Positions 7,382 to 15,172 of a DNA stretch of 64,000 nucleotides are shown piece by piece. A program made the position numbers and the translations under genes. The notes beneath the pieces are model-generated. The model saw nothing but the letters and a program-made list of their open reading frames with translations, ran no database searches and was not told where the DNA came from. Positions within the stretch are counted from its first letter, which is position 1. The number at the start of each line of letters is the position of its first letter. The DNA lies in contig NZ_CANLOB010000004.1 of the NCBI RefSeq assembly GCF_947492815.1, positions 62,001 to 126,000 of the forward strand. The letters run 5' to 3'. The DNA is from an uncultured Dokdonia sp. (GTDB taxonomy: Bacteria > Bacteroidota > Bacteroidia > Flavobacteriales > Flavobacteriaceae).

Positions 7382-8059
7382 TTAAATTTCAAAAATAATT
7401 CCTTCTTTTTTTAATTCGAAATACCGTTTTTGGTTAAATTGGAATAAATTGGCAGGTCTACCTGATCCTTTCGATACTTTTTCATCCAGTTCATCAAGTA
7501 CATTTAAACTTAAAATTTTCTTTCTGAAATTACGTCTATCGATAGGTCTTCCTAAGAGGGTTGTATATAATTTTTCTAAGTCTGAAAAAGGAAATTTCTT
7601 GTCTAATAATTCAAAACCTATAGGTTCATAGGTGATCTTAGCTTGCAATCTAGCAATAGCCATGTCGAGAATCTTTTGATGGTCAAAAGAAAGTTCCGGA
7701 AGTTTATCTAGCGTAAACCATTGTACTTCTGCGGCGTCTGTAGAAGCAACTATTTTGAATGTATTTGGTCTGACTAGACCTACATATGCAACTGTTACTA
7801 CCCTACCTCTAGGATCTCTTTCTACTGCGCCAAAAGTATATAGTTGTTCCAAATAATTAATTTTGACACCTGTTTCTTCTTGTAACTCACGTTCTACAGC
7901 AGTTTCAAGAGATTCATCATTTAAAACAAATCCACCAGGAATAGCCCATTTACCTTTAAAAGGATTGTATTTACGCTGAATAAGTAATGCAGAAATCACC
8001 CCTTCTTCATATCCAAAAACTACTGCATCTACAGAAAGCTTGATTTTTTGCTCAGTCAT
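7382..8059 (-). CDS. nrtR: NrtR-like regulator: Nudix domain plus winged helix
   Basis: 225 residues from the ATG at 8059; an upstream ATG at 8077 would place the operator inside the coding region. The N-terminal Nudix domain keeps the full box G-x5-E-x7-RE-L-x-EE-x-G-V at about residues 43-65, so hydrolase activity may persist, unlike many NrtR proteins in which the box has decayed. The C-terminal third has the winged-helix segment RPIDRRNFRKKIL typical of NrtR. NrtR proteins repress NAD synthesis and salvage genes and release DNA on binding ADP-ribose. Three matching operators at its own and the NAMPT promoter support autoregulation. A plain ADP-ribose pyrophosphatase is the alternative. 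Confidence 0.88.
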   Translation of the reverse strand: MTEQKIKLSVDAVVFGYEEGVISALLIQRKYNPFKGKWAIPGGFVLNDESLETAVERELQEETGVKINYLEQLYTFGAVERDPRGRVVTVAYVGLVRPNTFKIVASTDAAEVQWFTLDKLPELSFDHQKILDMAIARLQAKITYEPIGFELLDKKFPFSDLEKLYTTLLGRPIDRRNFRKKILSLNVLDELDEKVSKGSGRPANLFQFNQKRYFELKKEGIIFEI

Positions 8060-8084
8060 ATTGTGTAATGTATACACAAATATA
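8060..8084. promoter_or_regulatory. Operator and -7 element of the NrtR-like gene
   Basis: ATTGTGT-N7-ACACAAA at 8060-8080 holds a perfect 7-bp inverted repeat TTGTGTA-N5-TACACAA at 8061-8079. It abuts the start codon at 8059. A TATATTTG -7 element reads on the minus strand at 8084-8077, so bound repressor would cover promoter and start. The transcript would have an unusually short leader. Confidence 0.72.
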
Positions 8085-8103
8085 GAAATTTCTATGCGAA
8101 TTA

Positions 8104-8178
8104 TTCTTTATACACTTTACCGCTTCGCTCTCACTGCGTTCGTGAACCTGCCTGCCGGTGGGCAGGAAAGCGTACATA
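8104..8178. repeat. Composite dispersed repeat (split palindrome with CCTGCCGG element)
   Basis: Outer arms TACACTTTA and GAAAGCGTA are degenerate halves of the genome-wide TACGCTTTCGCGAAAGCGTA palindrome. The interior has GTTCGTGAACCTGCCTGCC and a GGGCAGG return arm, closely related to the interior of the element at 4979-5020. It lies between the end of the TPR/HExxH gene and the regulator promoter. Confidence 0.55.
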
Positions 8179-8187
8179 GAAACATAA

Positions 8188-10092
8188 CTATTCTTTCTTG
8201 TAAAACGGATCTACATTTCTGTAGATAGACTTTATTTGATCATTTGTTAATAGATACAATTGTGCAATAGGAATTTTATTTTTGTCGTATCCATTTATTT
8301 TTGAAGTATTTGTTTTTATCCATTCTTCAGCGACTTCTACAATCATTGTATTTGCCATACCGCTTCCTGTAGTTCCTGTACCTGAAACCATATTTGCTAG
8401 TTCTAATTTTGGAGATTCGCTAAATACAATTTGTGACAAACGAGCTCTATATTCAATTGTAGCGGTTCCTAGTGCTGTATAAGCTTCTTGTAATACAATT
8501 CTATCTAAAGAGTGCCTACCTTCATGTGCAAACATGGTTGCATTATCTCTGTAGAGATCGTATTGCTCTATAAATTTTAATTGTAATGTAATCCCTGTAT
8601 ATCCTTCTTGAAGGAGTTCCTTATACAATTGGTCTAGAGCATCTAATTCTAATTTACTAGCAAGCCCTGCTAATACTGTATTTTTATCTGAAGATATTGA
8701 TGACTCTAATAGTGTTTTACGTATTTTATTTTCAGCTTTTTTTCTTTTTACAGCGTCAGTAACACTTTCCCATGCACTAATTCCTAGGTATTTAAACATT
8801 TTTTTTACTCTTAGAAAGCCTCCTCGTATCGCAAAACCTCCTGCTCCCCTATCTTCCCAATACCAGCTTGGGTATCCATTAGAGACCATCATATCTAATT
8901 CTGTAAAATTAAACGCTGCACTGTGACCGTATTGTTCTACTTCACGAACACGTTCGTTTACAATTTGTCCCATAACCAATCCCATGATATTAGAACTACT
9001 TGTTCTTCCTATCATAGCGACTGTACCAAATTTAGATCTGATTAAACTCCTGAAGTTTTGCATGGAAAAAGTATCTTTTACAGTTTCAGTAGCGGTTAGT
9101 TTCTCATATAATTCTTCACTAGTATCCGTTATAAATGAAAGATACTTTTCTGTACTTCCTTTATCTAGTGTCATTTTTCTATAGTACTCATTTGTGTACT
9201 TTTTAACTTCTTCTAAATGATTTGCATAACCAATAATATGCTGTAAGTCAACATTATTTTTCAGGAACGTATTTCCTTTGCTAGTGAAGTTTATAGCCAT
9301 CAATCTTGCATATGTATAAAAACGAGATTGCGCTAAAGCTTTTACCAATGCTATTTTATCATCATTATTTAATGCTTCTTTATTCCATTTTAAAAGAATC
9401 TTTTCAAGGGTTATTGCGGGTTCTTTTAAATAGTCGTACACACTAGATATGTCTGCAAACCTATAATATGCTAGCCAAGCTTTTAATGCTGTATCACCAT
9501 CTTCAAGTAATAGTGAAATTCCTACTAAAACATTTGCAGCATTCACATTGGTTGGATTTACTGCTAATACCTCTTGAAGCATCATAGATGCTTCTTTAAG
9601 TGCTGTGGTATTAATAGTAGCATTTGCATCGTATTGTGTAATTGCCTGTGTAAGAACTATATTGCTATACTTATATTTTGCATATTGTTTATCTGCATTT
9701 GAGGTTGCAATTTGCTCAGATGTTTTTGCAGCATGAAGTGCTTTTTCATATTCTCCTGCTTCTTGCGCAATTCTACTTATTATAATCCACGTTTCAGATC
9801 TATAATCTCCAATACTATCTGCTACTATTAATCTTTTATAAGCAGTCTCTTTATCTTTATAAAATTTCCAATCTTGTATTGCCAAAGATCTAAGTGCTTT
9901 ACATTTCTCTTCTTTTGTGGATTTGTCATTTACACTCACCTTTTCAAAAAGACTTTTTGAAGTTGTTAATTGTAATGATCCTTCTGCCCTGTAGGCCGCT
10001 TGTAATTGAGCACTTGGTTGTATTTCTTGTGCTAGTATACAACTAGAAAAAAAATACAATACTCCTAGGATTCCTATTTGTTTTATAAACAT
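8188..10092 (-). CDS. Secreted TPR-like protein with C-terminal HExxH motif
   Basis: 634 residues. An N-terminal hydrophobic segment ending near SSCILAQE indicates export, possibly as a lipoprotein. Residues about 30-300 are alanine-rich helices resembling tetratricopeptide repeats. The C-terminal third has AHEGRHSLD, an HExxH zinc-site motif at 523-527, and a glutamate in TIEYRAR at 547, twenty-four residues on, the spacing expected for a gluzincin third ligand. A zinc peptidase activity is therefore plausible but unproven; I do not recognise a named family. It is transcribed toward the NrtR-like gene but separated by repeats, so is not obviously part of that system. Confidence 0.6.
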   Translation of the reverse strand: MFIKQIGILGVLYFFSSCILAQEIQPSAQLQAAYRAEGSLQLTTSKSLFEKVSVNDKSTKEEKCKALRSLAIQDWKFYKDKETAYKRLIVADSIGDYRSETWIIISRIAQEAGEYEKALHAAKTSEQIATSNADKQYAKYKYSNIVLTQAITQYDANATINTTALKEASMMLQEVLAVNPTNVNAANVLVGISLLLEDGDTALKAWLAYYRFADISSVYDYLKEPAITLEKILLKWNKEALNNDDKIALVKALAQSRFYTYARLMAINFTSKGNTFLKNNVDLQHIIGYANHLEEVKKYTNEYYRKMTLDKGSTEKYLSFITDTSEELYEKLTATETVKDTFSMQNFRSLIRSKFGTVAMIGRTSSSNIMGLVMGQIVNERVREVEQYGHSAAFNFTELDMMVSNGYPSWYWEDRGAGGFAIRGGFLRVKKMFKYLGISAWESVTDAVKRKKAENKIRKTLLESSISSDKNTVLAGLASKLELDALDQLYKELLQEGYTGITLQLKFIEQYDLYRDNATMFAHEGRHSLDRIVLQEAYTALGTATIEYRARLSQIVFSESPKLELANMVSGTGTTGSGMANTMIVEVAEEWIKTNTSKINGYDKNKIPIAQLYLLTNDQIKSIYRNVDPFYKKE

Positions 10093-10128
10093 TATTTATT
10101 AGGCTTTTAATGACTTTAAAACAAATAT

Positions 10129-10162
10129 AACTAAATAATTAGTTTAAACTAATTATTTAGTT
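10129..10162. repeat. 34-bp perfect palindrome
   Basis: Two 17-base arms (AACTAAATAATTAGTTT and its complement) meet with no spacer. The palindrome lies 36 bases upstream of the secreted HExxH protein gene and about 80 bases before a small peptide gene on the other strand. It could be a binding site for a dimeric regulator of either gene, or a cruciform. It lacks the GC-rich stem of a terminator. Confidence 0.75.
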
Positions 10163-10240
10163 GTAAGATGTCTAATAATAGTATTTGGGTAACAATTATA
10201 GATTAAATACTCTTCTATATGTAATCTTAAAAAATATATT

Positions 10241-10366
10241 ATGTTAGAACAATTTAAAAACGAAAGAATTGATAACCTAAAAGTTATCTATGGAGGCAAA
10301 GACATTGTAATAGAGGATGATGTAGTTGGTAGAGCTATTATTATTGAAGATGAAATAGGTGGTTAA
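10241..10366 (+). CDS. Small acidic peptide with internal Gly-Gly (41 residues)
   Basis: The predicted peptide begins MLEQFKNERIDNLKVIYGG and continues KDIVIEDDVVGRAIIIEDEI, ending GG. The first 19 residues look like a leader with a double-glycine end; the remaining 22 are strongly acidic and repetitive (IVIEDD, IIIEDE), which brings to mind precursors of ester- or amide-crosslinked peptides. No ATP-grasp ligase, radical SAM enzyme or C39 peptidase transporter is visible nearby, so this is only a suggestion. The ATG follows an AT-rich leader and the palindrome at 10129. Too short for standard gene callers. Confidence 0.5.
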   Translation: MLEQFKNERIDNLKVIYGGKDIVIEDDVVGRAIIIEDEIGG

Positions 10367-10441
10367 AACGATCCTCACTGAAGTCAATGGACTATATAGG
10401 AGATTTATCTTTTTAAACATAAAGATGTTTAAAAACACCTT

Positions 10442-10522
10442 TATGTTATCATACTGAGCCTGTTGAAATGTTAACCGATCTGAAAATAAAGATTCATTCA
10501 ACAAGCTCAGGATGACAATAGG
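10442..10522. repeat. Imperfect inverted dispersed repeat (GAGC-TTG-CTC type)
   Basis: ATACTGAGCCTGTTGAA near 10450 and TTCAACAAGCTCAGGAT near 10498 form an imperfect hairpin in the gap between the small peptide gene and the convergent amine oxidase gene. Fragments of the same kind recur at 12791 and 16431. It could act as a bidirectional terminator. Confidence 0.45.
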
Positions 10523-10523
10523 T

Positions 10524-12629
10524 TTATTTTATGGCTACATCTGGAGCTGTAAGTCTACCCCACATTTTTTCCATTGTTTTTATTTTATCTTTTTCACCCA
10601 TCTGATGCAGAATATTATTTACTGCATTATATGCAGAGTCTAATGCTCCTACAATCCAACCATGGTGAACAGAACAGCACTCCCCTGCTATATTTAAGTG
10701 TCCATCAAATTCAGGAGTTAATAAGGTTTGATATAAGTTTGTAAACTGTCCTGGACCAAATAAAGCAAAGGCTCCTCCTCCAGCATGATTATCCCAAAAC
10801 CATGTTTTAGTCGTTTCTTCTGGTTTGTAGCCTGCAAATGATCCATACACATCTGCCTCTGCTTCTGGATATAAATAGGCAATGCCTTTTAAACATTCAT
10901 TCACGCGTTCTTCATCAGAAAGTGCTCCCATGCGTTCTGCATCTTGTGCCCAACAATATATTTGTAAAACCCCACCTTCTGCTTCATATCCATATGATGG
11001 GTATACAATTTGCCTATTAGATCTATCTGATGTGCCAACTCCAAGACCTTTACCTTGACGTTCTCCAAGTCTTGCCCAGAATTGGTCTTTAAAGGTAATA
11101 AATGCTTTAAATGATGGCATATAATTACATTCTCTTATAGCACGTGCTTTAGAGAAAGATAAATTATCAAAGAAGTTTGTTTTCAGTTCTCCACTCAAAT
11201 ATGCTCCGTTTGGAAGTGTACTAATTACATATGGATATTCTTTAGTAAGGGTTTCTTTTTTAGTTCCTTTTGCTGCATTTATTTTTAATCGTACTCCTCC
11301 ATTGGTATCATATAGTGTTGGATCATATTCAACCTGCACTACTCTATGATTCATAAACACGCGTTGTTTTGGTTGGGATGGTTTTCCAGGAACTGGTTTT
11401 GGTGGATCTGCTGGAGGTACTGTTGATGGTGGTTGCGCATCTTCGGTTAAATTGGTAGGCGAATACCCTTTTTGTCCATCTTCTCCTTTCTTCATTCCAA
11501 TTTCAACCTGAGCTCTATGACCATCTTCAGGAAGCACTCCTTCTTCTAAATTTAATACCGACCTACAGGCATCTGGAAAATGCTGCATCCCTTTATTCAT
11601 AGTAATCATATAGATATTTGGATCACTGTGATCATAAGGGTTCATACTACCTTCCCAATCATATAAAGCCAATACCATTTCTACAAAAGAGACTGAATAC
11701 ATTCCAGTACCTACATTTAATGTTTCTAAGTAGCTCGCTACATTATATGGCAAATGATCTTTCTTTTTACCCATTTTCGGATCATAATACTCATCGAGGT
11801 CTTCTAACTTAAATACATTTGTTAAGTATCCCCACATGGAGTAATTATCAAACTTCATCAATTTTTCAAAAGCCTTGTCAAAATCTTCATCTCTAAAAGC
11901 ATCCATAAATGGACCATTTACTTTTTCAAGAACCATATTAATAGGTAAATATGGCTCTCCTTTAGAATGTTTTGAAGTGGGTGTTACCCAAACTTCAGAA
12001 AGATCACCTCCTTTGTTTTTTCCAAAATTAAGATCATTTAATGCAGCATTTTGTTTAATAATAGGAGCTTCCATATTATTATAGCGTAGTCGTTGTACAT
12101 CTGAATCATAATAAAACTTACGCCACTCTACCATTTTATCGACTAATTTGTTACGCTTAAGAACGGCATTAAGGGATAATCCTAAATGCTGAACTGGTAA
12201 CATATCAGGTGAAAACTGCGGAATACGCATTCCTCCTACTTCTCCATATAAGCATGCTGTATCTGGATTTTTTGCATCATATTTTGTAGAATACCAAGTA
12301 TCTATTCTTCCTCCTACACGGTCAGTACTTTCAAACACTTCACATTCTATTCCTAAAGATTGAAGGATGAGCCCTGAGTATAATCCTGCAAATCCGCCAC
12401 CAACAATTCCAACTACGGGTGTATCTGTTGTTTTTTGACTGCCGCGTAATTTCGTAAGGCCGCTCTTTGTTTGCAAACGCTGTTTTGATAATTCAGAAGC
12501 ATAATCATCTCCATGATTTTTGATAAGCCAATCAGAAAATGCTTTACGCATAGATCCCTTTGGTGCTTGACTTCTTTTTCTAGAGACTTCCTGTCTTCTA
12601 TTTGGGTTATTAAACGATAGATAACTCAT
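10524..12629 (-). CDS. Flavin monoamine oxidase family protein
   Basis: 701 residues. The FAD-binding Rossmann motif VGIVGGGFAGLYSG (73-86) with E100 closing the second strand and RVGGR (104-108) is the amine oxidase / L-amino-acid oxidase signature. The C-terminus has NIAGECCSVHHGWIVGALDS, the usual second flavin-contact segment. About 395-430 is a proline-rich insertion that would be a linker or surface loop. The family oxidises amines or L-amino acids, producing aldehyde or keto acid, ammonia and hydrogen peroxide; some marine homologues are antimicrobial through peroxide. No signal peptide is seen. Substrate cannot be predicted. Confidence 0.85.
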   Translation of the reverse strand: MSYLSFNNPNRRQEVSRKRSQAPKGSMRKAFSDWLIKNHGDDYASELSKQRLQTKSGLTKLRGSQKTTDTPVVGIVGGGFAGLYSGLILQSLGIECEVFESTDRVGGRIDTWYSTKYDAKNPDTACLYGEVGGMRIPQFSPDMLPVQHLGLSLNAVLKRNKLVDKMVEWRKFYYDSDVQRLRYNNMEAPIIKQNAALNDLNFGKNKGGDLSEVWVTPTSKHSKGEPYLPINMVLEKVNGPFMDAFRDEDFDKAFEKLMKFDNYSMWGYLTNVFKLEDLDEYYDPKMGKKKDHLPYNVASYLETLNVGTGMYSVSFVEMVLALYDWEGSMNPYDHSDPNIYMITMNKGMQHFPDACRSVLNLEEGVLPEDGHRAQVEIGMKKGEDGQKGYSPTNLTEDAQPPSTVPPADPPKPVPGKPSQPKQRVFMNHRVVQVEYDPTLYDTNGGVRLKINAAKGTKKETLTKEYPYVISTLPNGAYLSGELKTNFFDNLSFSKARAIRECNYMPSFKAFITFKDQFWARLGERQGKGLGVGTSDRSNRQIVYPSYGYEAEGGVLQIYCWAQDAERMGALSDEERVNECLKGIAYLYPEAEADVYGSFAGYKPEETTKTWFWDNHAGGGAFALFGPGQFTNLYQTLLTPEFDGHLNIAGECCSVHHGWIVGALDSAYNAVNNILHQMGEKDKIKTMEKMWGRLTAPDVAIK

Positions 12630-12781
12630 TGATATATTAGATTATAGGGTTATTTTAATTGTATGAATGTATGACAAACAATCGGTTATCTAACAAATCT
12701 AATTGAGAATTCTATTTTTAGTATAGGTAAAACTACGTATTTTTTAATAAGATTATGGTATATACATATATGGTTGATGTA

Positions 12782-12845
12782 TACGCTTTCGTACTTCGGC
12801 AAGCTCAGTATAAACTTCTACGTCGTTTTACTCCTTGAAAGCGTA
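12782..12845. repeat. Split dispersed palindrome with 46-bp insert
   Basis: TACGCTTTC at 12782-12790 and GAAAGCGTA at 12837-12845 are the exact halves of the family palindrome. Between them lies a stretch with TACTTCGGCAAGCTCAGTAT, another dispersed flavobacterial repeat also present near 16427. It shows one repeat nested within the other. Confidence 0.65.
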
Positions 12846-12849
12846 CCTC

Positions 12850-13503
12850 TTATTTTTTAAATCGTATCGCGTCTTGTACTGTAAGCGTTTTGTCCCAAAC
12901 AATAGCTACACCTATGCGATCTTTAGTTTCTTTGATATAATCATACATATCAGAAAGTCCTACTGTAGCTCGTAAATGGGATATTTTTTCTAAGTTTTCA
13001 ATAGGCCAAACTGCACTTTGATTATTGGTATTTTCAAAAGTTTGTGTACCATAGCGTTGTGGTAATCCTGCATTCATTTGTAATCGATCAAACATTGTTG
13101 CAGCATCATCAGGATCTAGGTATCCTAAAGTAACCATCTCTTCTACTTTAGGGTAATACATACGCATTAAAGCATCATCACTGTGCTGCAATATGAGATA
13201 AATTGATGTGTGGGCTTCTTTACTCAATGCTTTAGGCCAATCACAATTTGTAAAAAGTGTTTTGATATATTCTTGATTGTATTGATCTTGTTGTTGCATT
13301 TTAGTGATCATGGCATAACGCTTTAGCTTTTTACTAATATCATTTTCAGGTATAGGATCTGCGAGCATTGGCATCAATTTCATACGAATTTCTTGTCCTT
13401 TATTTTTAAGAGTAACTAGTTCTTTGTTTAGTTTCTTAATAGAACAATCTATGACTTTAGGGGTATAAATTGTGGTAGAAAATGTACTAAATAATACAAG
13501 CAT
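12850..13503 (-). CDS. DUF6624-like protein
   Basis: 217 residues with an N-terminal hydrophobic stretch that may be a signal or anchor. The stretch IYLILQHSDDALMRMYYP, followed by DAATMFDRLQMNAGLPQRYGTQ, resembles the conserved part of DUF6624 proteins (histidine-aspartate after the helix, then a DR-x-M-x-G-x-Q-x-YGTQ motif). Function of that family is unknown. It has its own upstream region and no operon partner. Confidence 0.6.
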   Translation of the reverse strand: MLVLFSTFSTTIYTPKVIDCSIKKLNKELVTLKNKGQEIRMKLMPMLADPIPENDISKKLKRYAMITKMQQQDQYNQEYIKTLFTNCDWPKALSKEAHTSIYLILQHSDDALMRMYYPKVEEMVTLGYLDPDDAATMFDRLQMNAGLPQRYGTQTFENTNNQSAVWPIENLEKISHLRATVGLSDMYDYIKETKDRIGVAIVWDKTLTVQDAIRFKK

Positions 13504-13738
13504 ACGAGGTTTGGATATTTAAGTGTTACTATACAAAAGTGATGTGATTATATGTTTCATTAGTACAACACAATAGCGCATAATGTGGTGCTTTATACGC
13601 TATGTATTGTACATTGGTTTTGAGAATAGACATATTGAGTGTTTCTCAAAAAAAGCAGCTATTTAGTATAGTCTTTATAGGGTGCTATTTATAAATATGC
13701 TACTAAAAGAATATTTCCATTTCAAATAGTGTGTTATG

Positions 13739-13972
13739 CTATTTTTTATTTGCTAATTTTTTAAGTCTTTCTGATACAATTTGTGTTTTAAGTGCAATTA
13801 AGCCATCTACTGCCAGTGCAATATCTGGGTTATCGGTTTCTCCTTTAAACCATCTGTGAACTGTCGTCCTTTCAGTATCTGCTAGGGCTGCTATCTTTAC
13901 AATATCACCATAACCAAGTTTGGATTTAAGCTCTTTACGTTCCTTTATTTTACTATCTATGTTATTATTCAT
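13739..13972 (-). CDS. Small helix-turn-helix protein (Cro-like)
   Basis: 77 residues from the ATG at 13972 (MNNNIDSK); a start at 13984 would add four. Residues about 20-60 form a helix-turn-helix (GDIVKIAALADTERTTVHRWFKG), with a trp-trp-type recognition helix as in phage Cro/XRE proteins. It is divergent from the repressor-like gene at 14077 and shares the operator-bearing interval between them, an arrangement reminiscent of a CI/Cro switch. A remnant of this gene's 5' end recurs at about 14655-14680. Confidence 0.75.
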   Translation of the reverse strand: MNNNIDSKIKERKELKSKLGYGDIVKIAALADTERTTVHRWFKGETDNPDIALAVDGLIALKTQIVSERLKKLANKK

Positions 13973-14009
13973 TACTTTGTGCAACAGTTTGCTCTAGAGT
14001 ACTCAAAGA

Positions 14010-14055
14010 TAGAGCATTACTCTAATATTACAAAATAAAATAGAGTATTATTCTA
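14010..14055. promoter_or_regulatory. Paired TAGAG-N5-CTCTA operators, first copy
   Basis: TAGAGCATTACTCTA at 14010-14024 and TAGAGTATTATTCTA at 14041-14055, 31 bp apart. The first is a perfect inverted repeat, the second has one mismatch. They lie directly upstream of the HTH gene and on the promoter side of the divergent small HTH gene. Confidence 0.65.
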
Positions 14056-14076
14056 TTTTAAATGAGGTGTTTACGT

Positions 14077-14445
14077 ATGAATGTCAATGATAGAGCTAAG
14101 TTATTTGTGAAATCTCAAGAGATCACTATGAAGACTTTTGAGAGATCAATTAATGCTTCTAATGGATATATGAATAATATTACAAGGAGTATTAGTCTTG
14201 AAAAAATAGCGCTTATCGTACAAAAATATCCCTTACTAAATATTGAATGGTTACTTACTGGCAAAGGCGATATGCTCAAATCACTAATAGATATTAATGA
14301 ACCTGAATCTCAATATGTCAATGAAGACCTAACTACAAGAGCTTCTATTACTGCAAAAGCATTAGTTAAAATTGATGCTTCTGTCACGCACTTATTAAAC
14401 GAAGTTTCTGAGATAAAAGAGCAACTTACAAAAAAGGGAAAGTAA
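14077..14445 (+). CDS. Phage-repressor-like HTH protein, copy 1
   Basis: 122 residues from the ATG at 14077; an ATG at 14062 would add five residues not present in the paralogue. The N-terminal domain (about 1-65) is a CI/XRE-type helix-turn-helix in the form common in Bacteroidota (FERSINASNGYMNNI, then EWLLTGKGDML). The C-terminal half ends in a predicted coiled coil (HLLNEVSEIKEQL). It is about 80 percent identical to the protein at 14781. Two operator repeats upstream suggest autoregulation. Confidence 0.8.
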   Translation: MNVNDRAKLFVKSQEITMKTFERSINASNGYMNNITRSISLEKIALIVQKYPLLNIEWLLTGKGDMLKSLIDINEPESQYVNEDLTTRASITAKALVKIDASVTHLLNEVSEIKEQLTKKGK

Positions 14446-14780
14446 AACTTATCTATAGTCGAACTTGCCTCTGCTGGTAAGCAGGCTAATCCTATTATTT
14501 ACTGAACGCGTTTTAGTATCTAATGGTACCTTGGTTGAATAGCGTATTATTTATTGTATTTATTTTTTCTAAAAACCTGTTTTAAACTTTTATAGTTGAT
14601 TTTAAAATAGTTATACATTTTTCAATAATGTGCTATAAAATGCTATTGTGTTACTTTTTATGTTATTATTTATTACTTTGTGCAACAGTTCGCAATACAA
14701 AGCAAAAAATAGAGCAACACTCTAATAATTAGATAAAAAAAAGATTATTACTCTATTTTGTATAGAATGTATATAGATAT
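14446..14780. other. Interval with duplicated promoter and gene remnant
   Basis: The first part has a dispersed-repeat fragment (TTGCCTCTGCTGGTAAGCAGG near 14466 without its partner). From about 14650 the sequence TTACTTTGTGCAACAGTT repeats the stretch around 13972-13990, so the promoter region and the 5' end of the small Cro-like gene were duplicated along with the repressor. No intact reading frame is present for the Cro-like copy. Confidence 0.6.
14710..14755. promoter_or_regulatory. Paired TAGAG-N5-CTCTA operators, second copy
   Basis: TAGAGCAACACTCTA at 14710-14724 and a degraded site with the right arm CTCTA at 14751-14755, again 31 bp apart. Same position relative to the HTH gene as in copy 1. 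Confidence 0.6.
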
Positions 14781-15149
14781 ATGAGTATAAAGGATAGGAC
14801 ACGATTATTTGTAAAGTCTCAGCAGACAACAATAAAAGCTTTTGAACGATCAATCAATGCTTCTAATGGTTATATCAATAATATCACAAGAAGTATTAGT
14901 CTTGAAAAAATAGAGCTTATTGTAGAGAAATATCCTGTATTAAATATTGAATGGCTACTGACTGGTAAGGGTGATATGTTAAAGCCACTAACAGATTTAA
15001 ATGAACCTGAACTACAGTATATTCATGAGGATGAAAAAACAAGAGCTTCGATGACTGCCAAAGCATTAGTAAAAATTGATGCTTCTGTTACCCACTTACT
15101 TCAAGAGGTTTCTGAAATAAAAGAACATCTTACTAAAAAGGAAAAATAG
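14781..15149 (+). CDS. Phage-repressor-like HTH protein, copy 2
   Basis: 122 residues, same layout as the gene at 14077: HTH domain (FERSINASNGYINNI, EWLLTGKGDML) and a C-terminal coiled coil (HLLQEVSEIKEHL). Most differences are conservative, so both copies appear to be under selection. The two genes and their operators form a tandem duplication of about 700 bp. It may repress its own promoter and that of copy 1. Confidence 0.8.
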   Translation: MSIKDRTRLFVKSQQTTIKAFERSINASNGYINNITRSISLEKIELIVEKYPVLNIEWLLTGKGDMLKPLTDLNEPELQYIHEDEKTRASMTAKALVKIDASVTHLLQEVSEIKEHLTKKEK

Positions 15150-15172
15150 GATGTCTCGATAATAATTTCTAG

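Noticed and set aside
1..8059. Classical toxin-antitoxin pair (DarT/DarG or Fic-like) in the ADP-ribose cluster
   Set aside because: No DarT, ART or Fic gene is visible; KptA is the only transferase candidate, so I did not call it a toxin-antitoxin system.
10277..10504. Minus-strand frame opposite the small acidic peptide
   Set aside because: No start context, AT-rich hydrophobic translation, and it crosses a dispersed repeat.
13739..15149. Complete prophage
   Set aside because: Only the regulator module is present; no integrase, terminase or structural gene in the surroundings.
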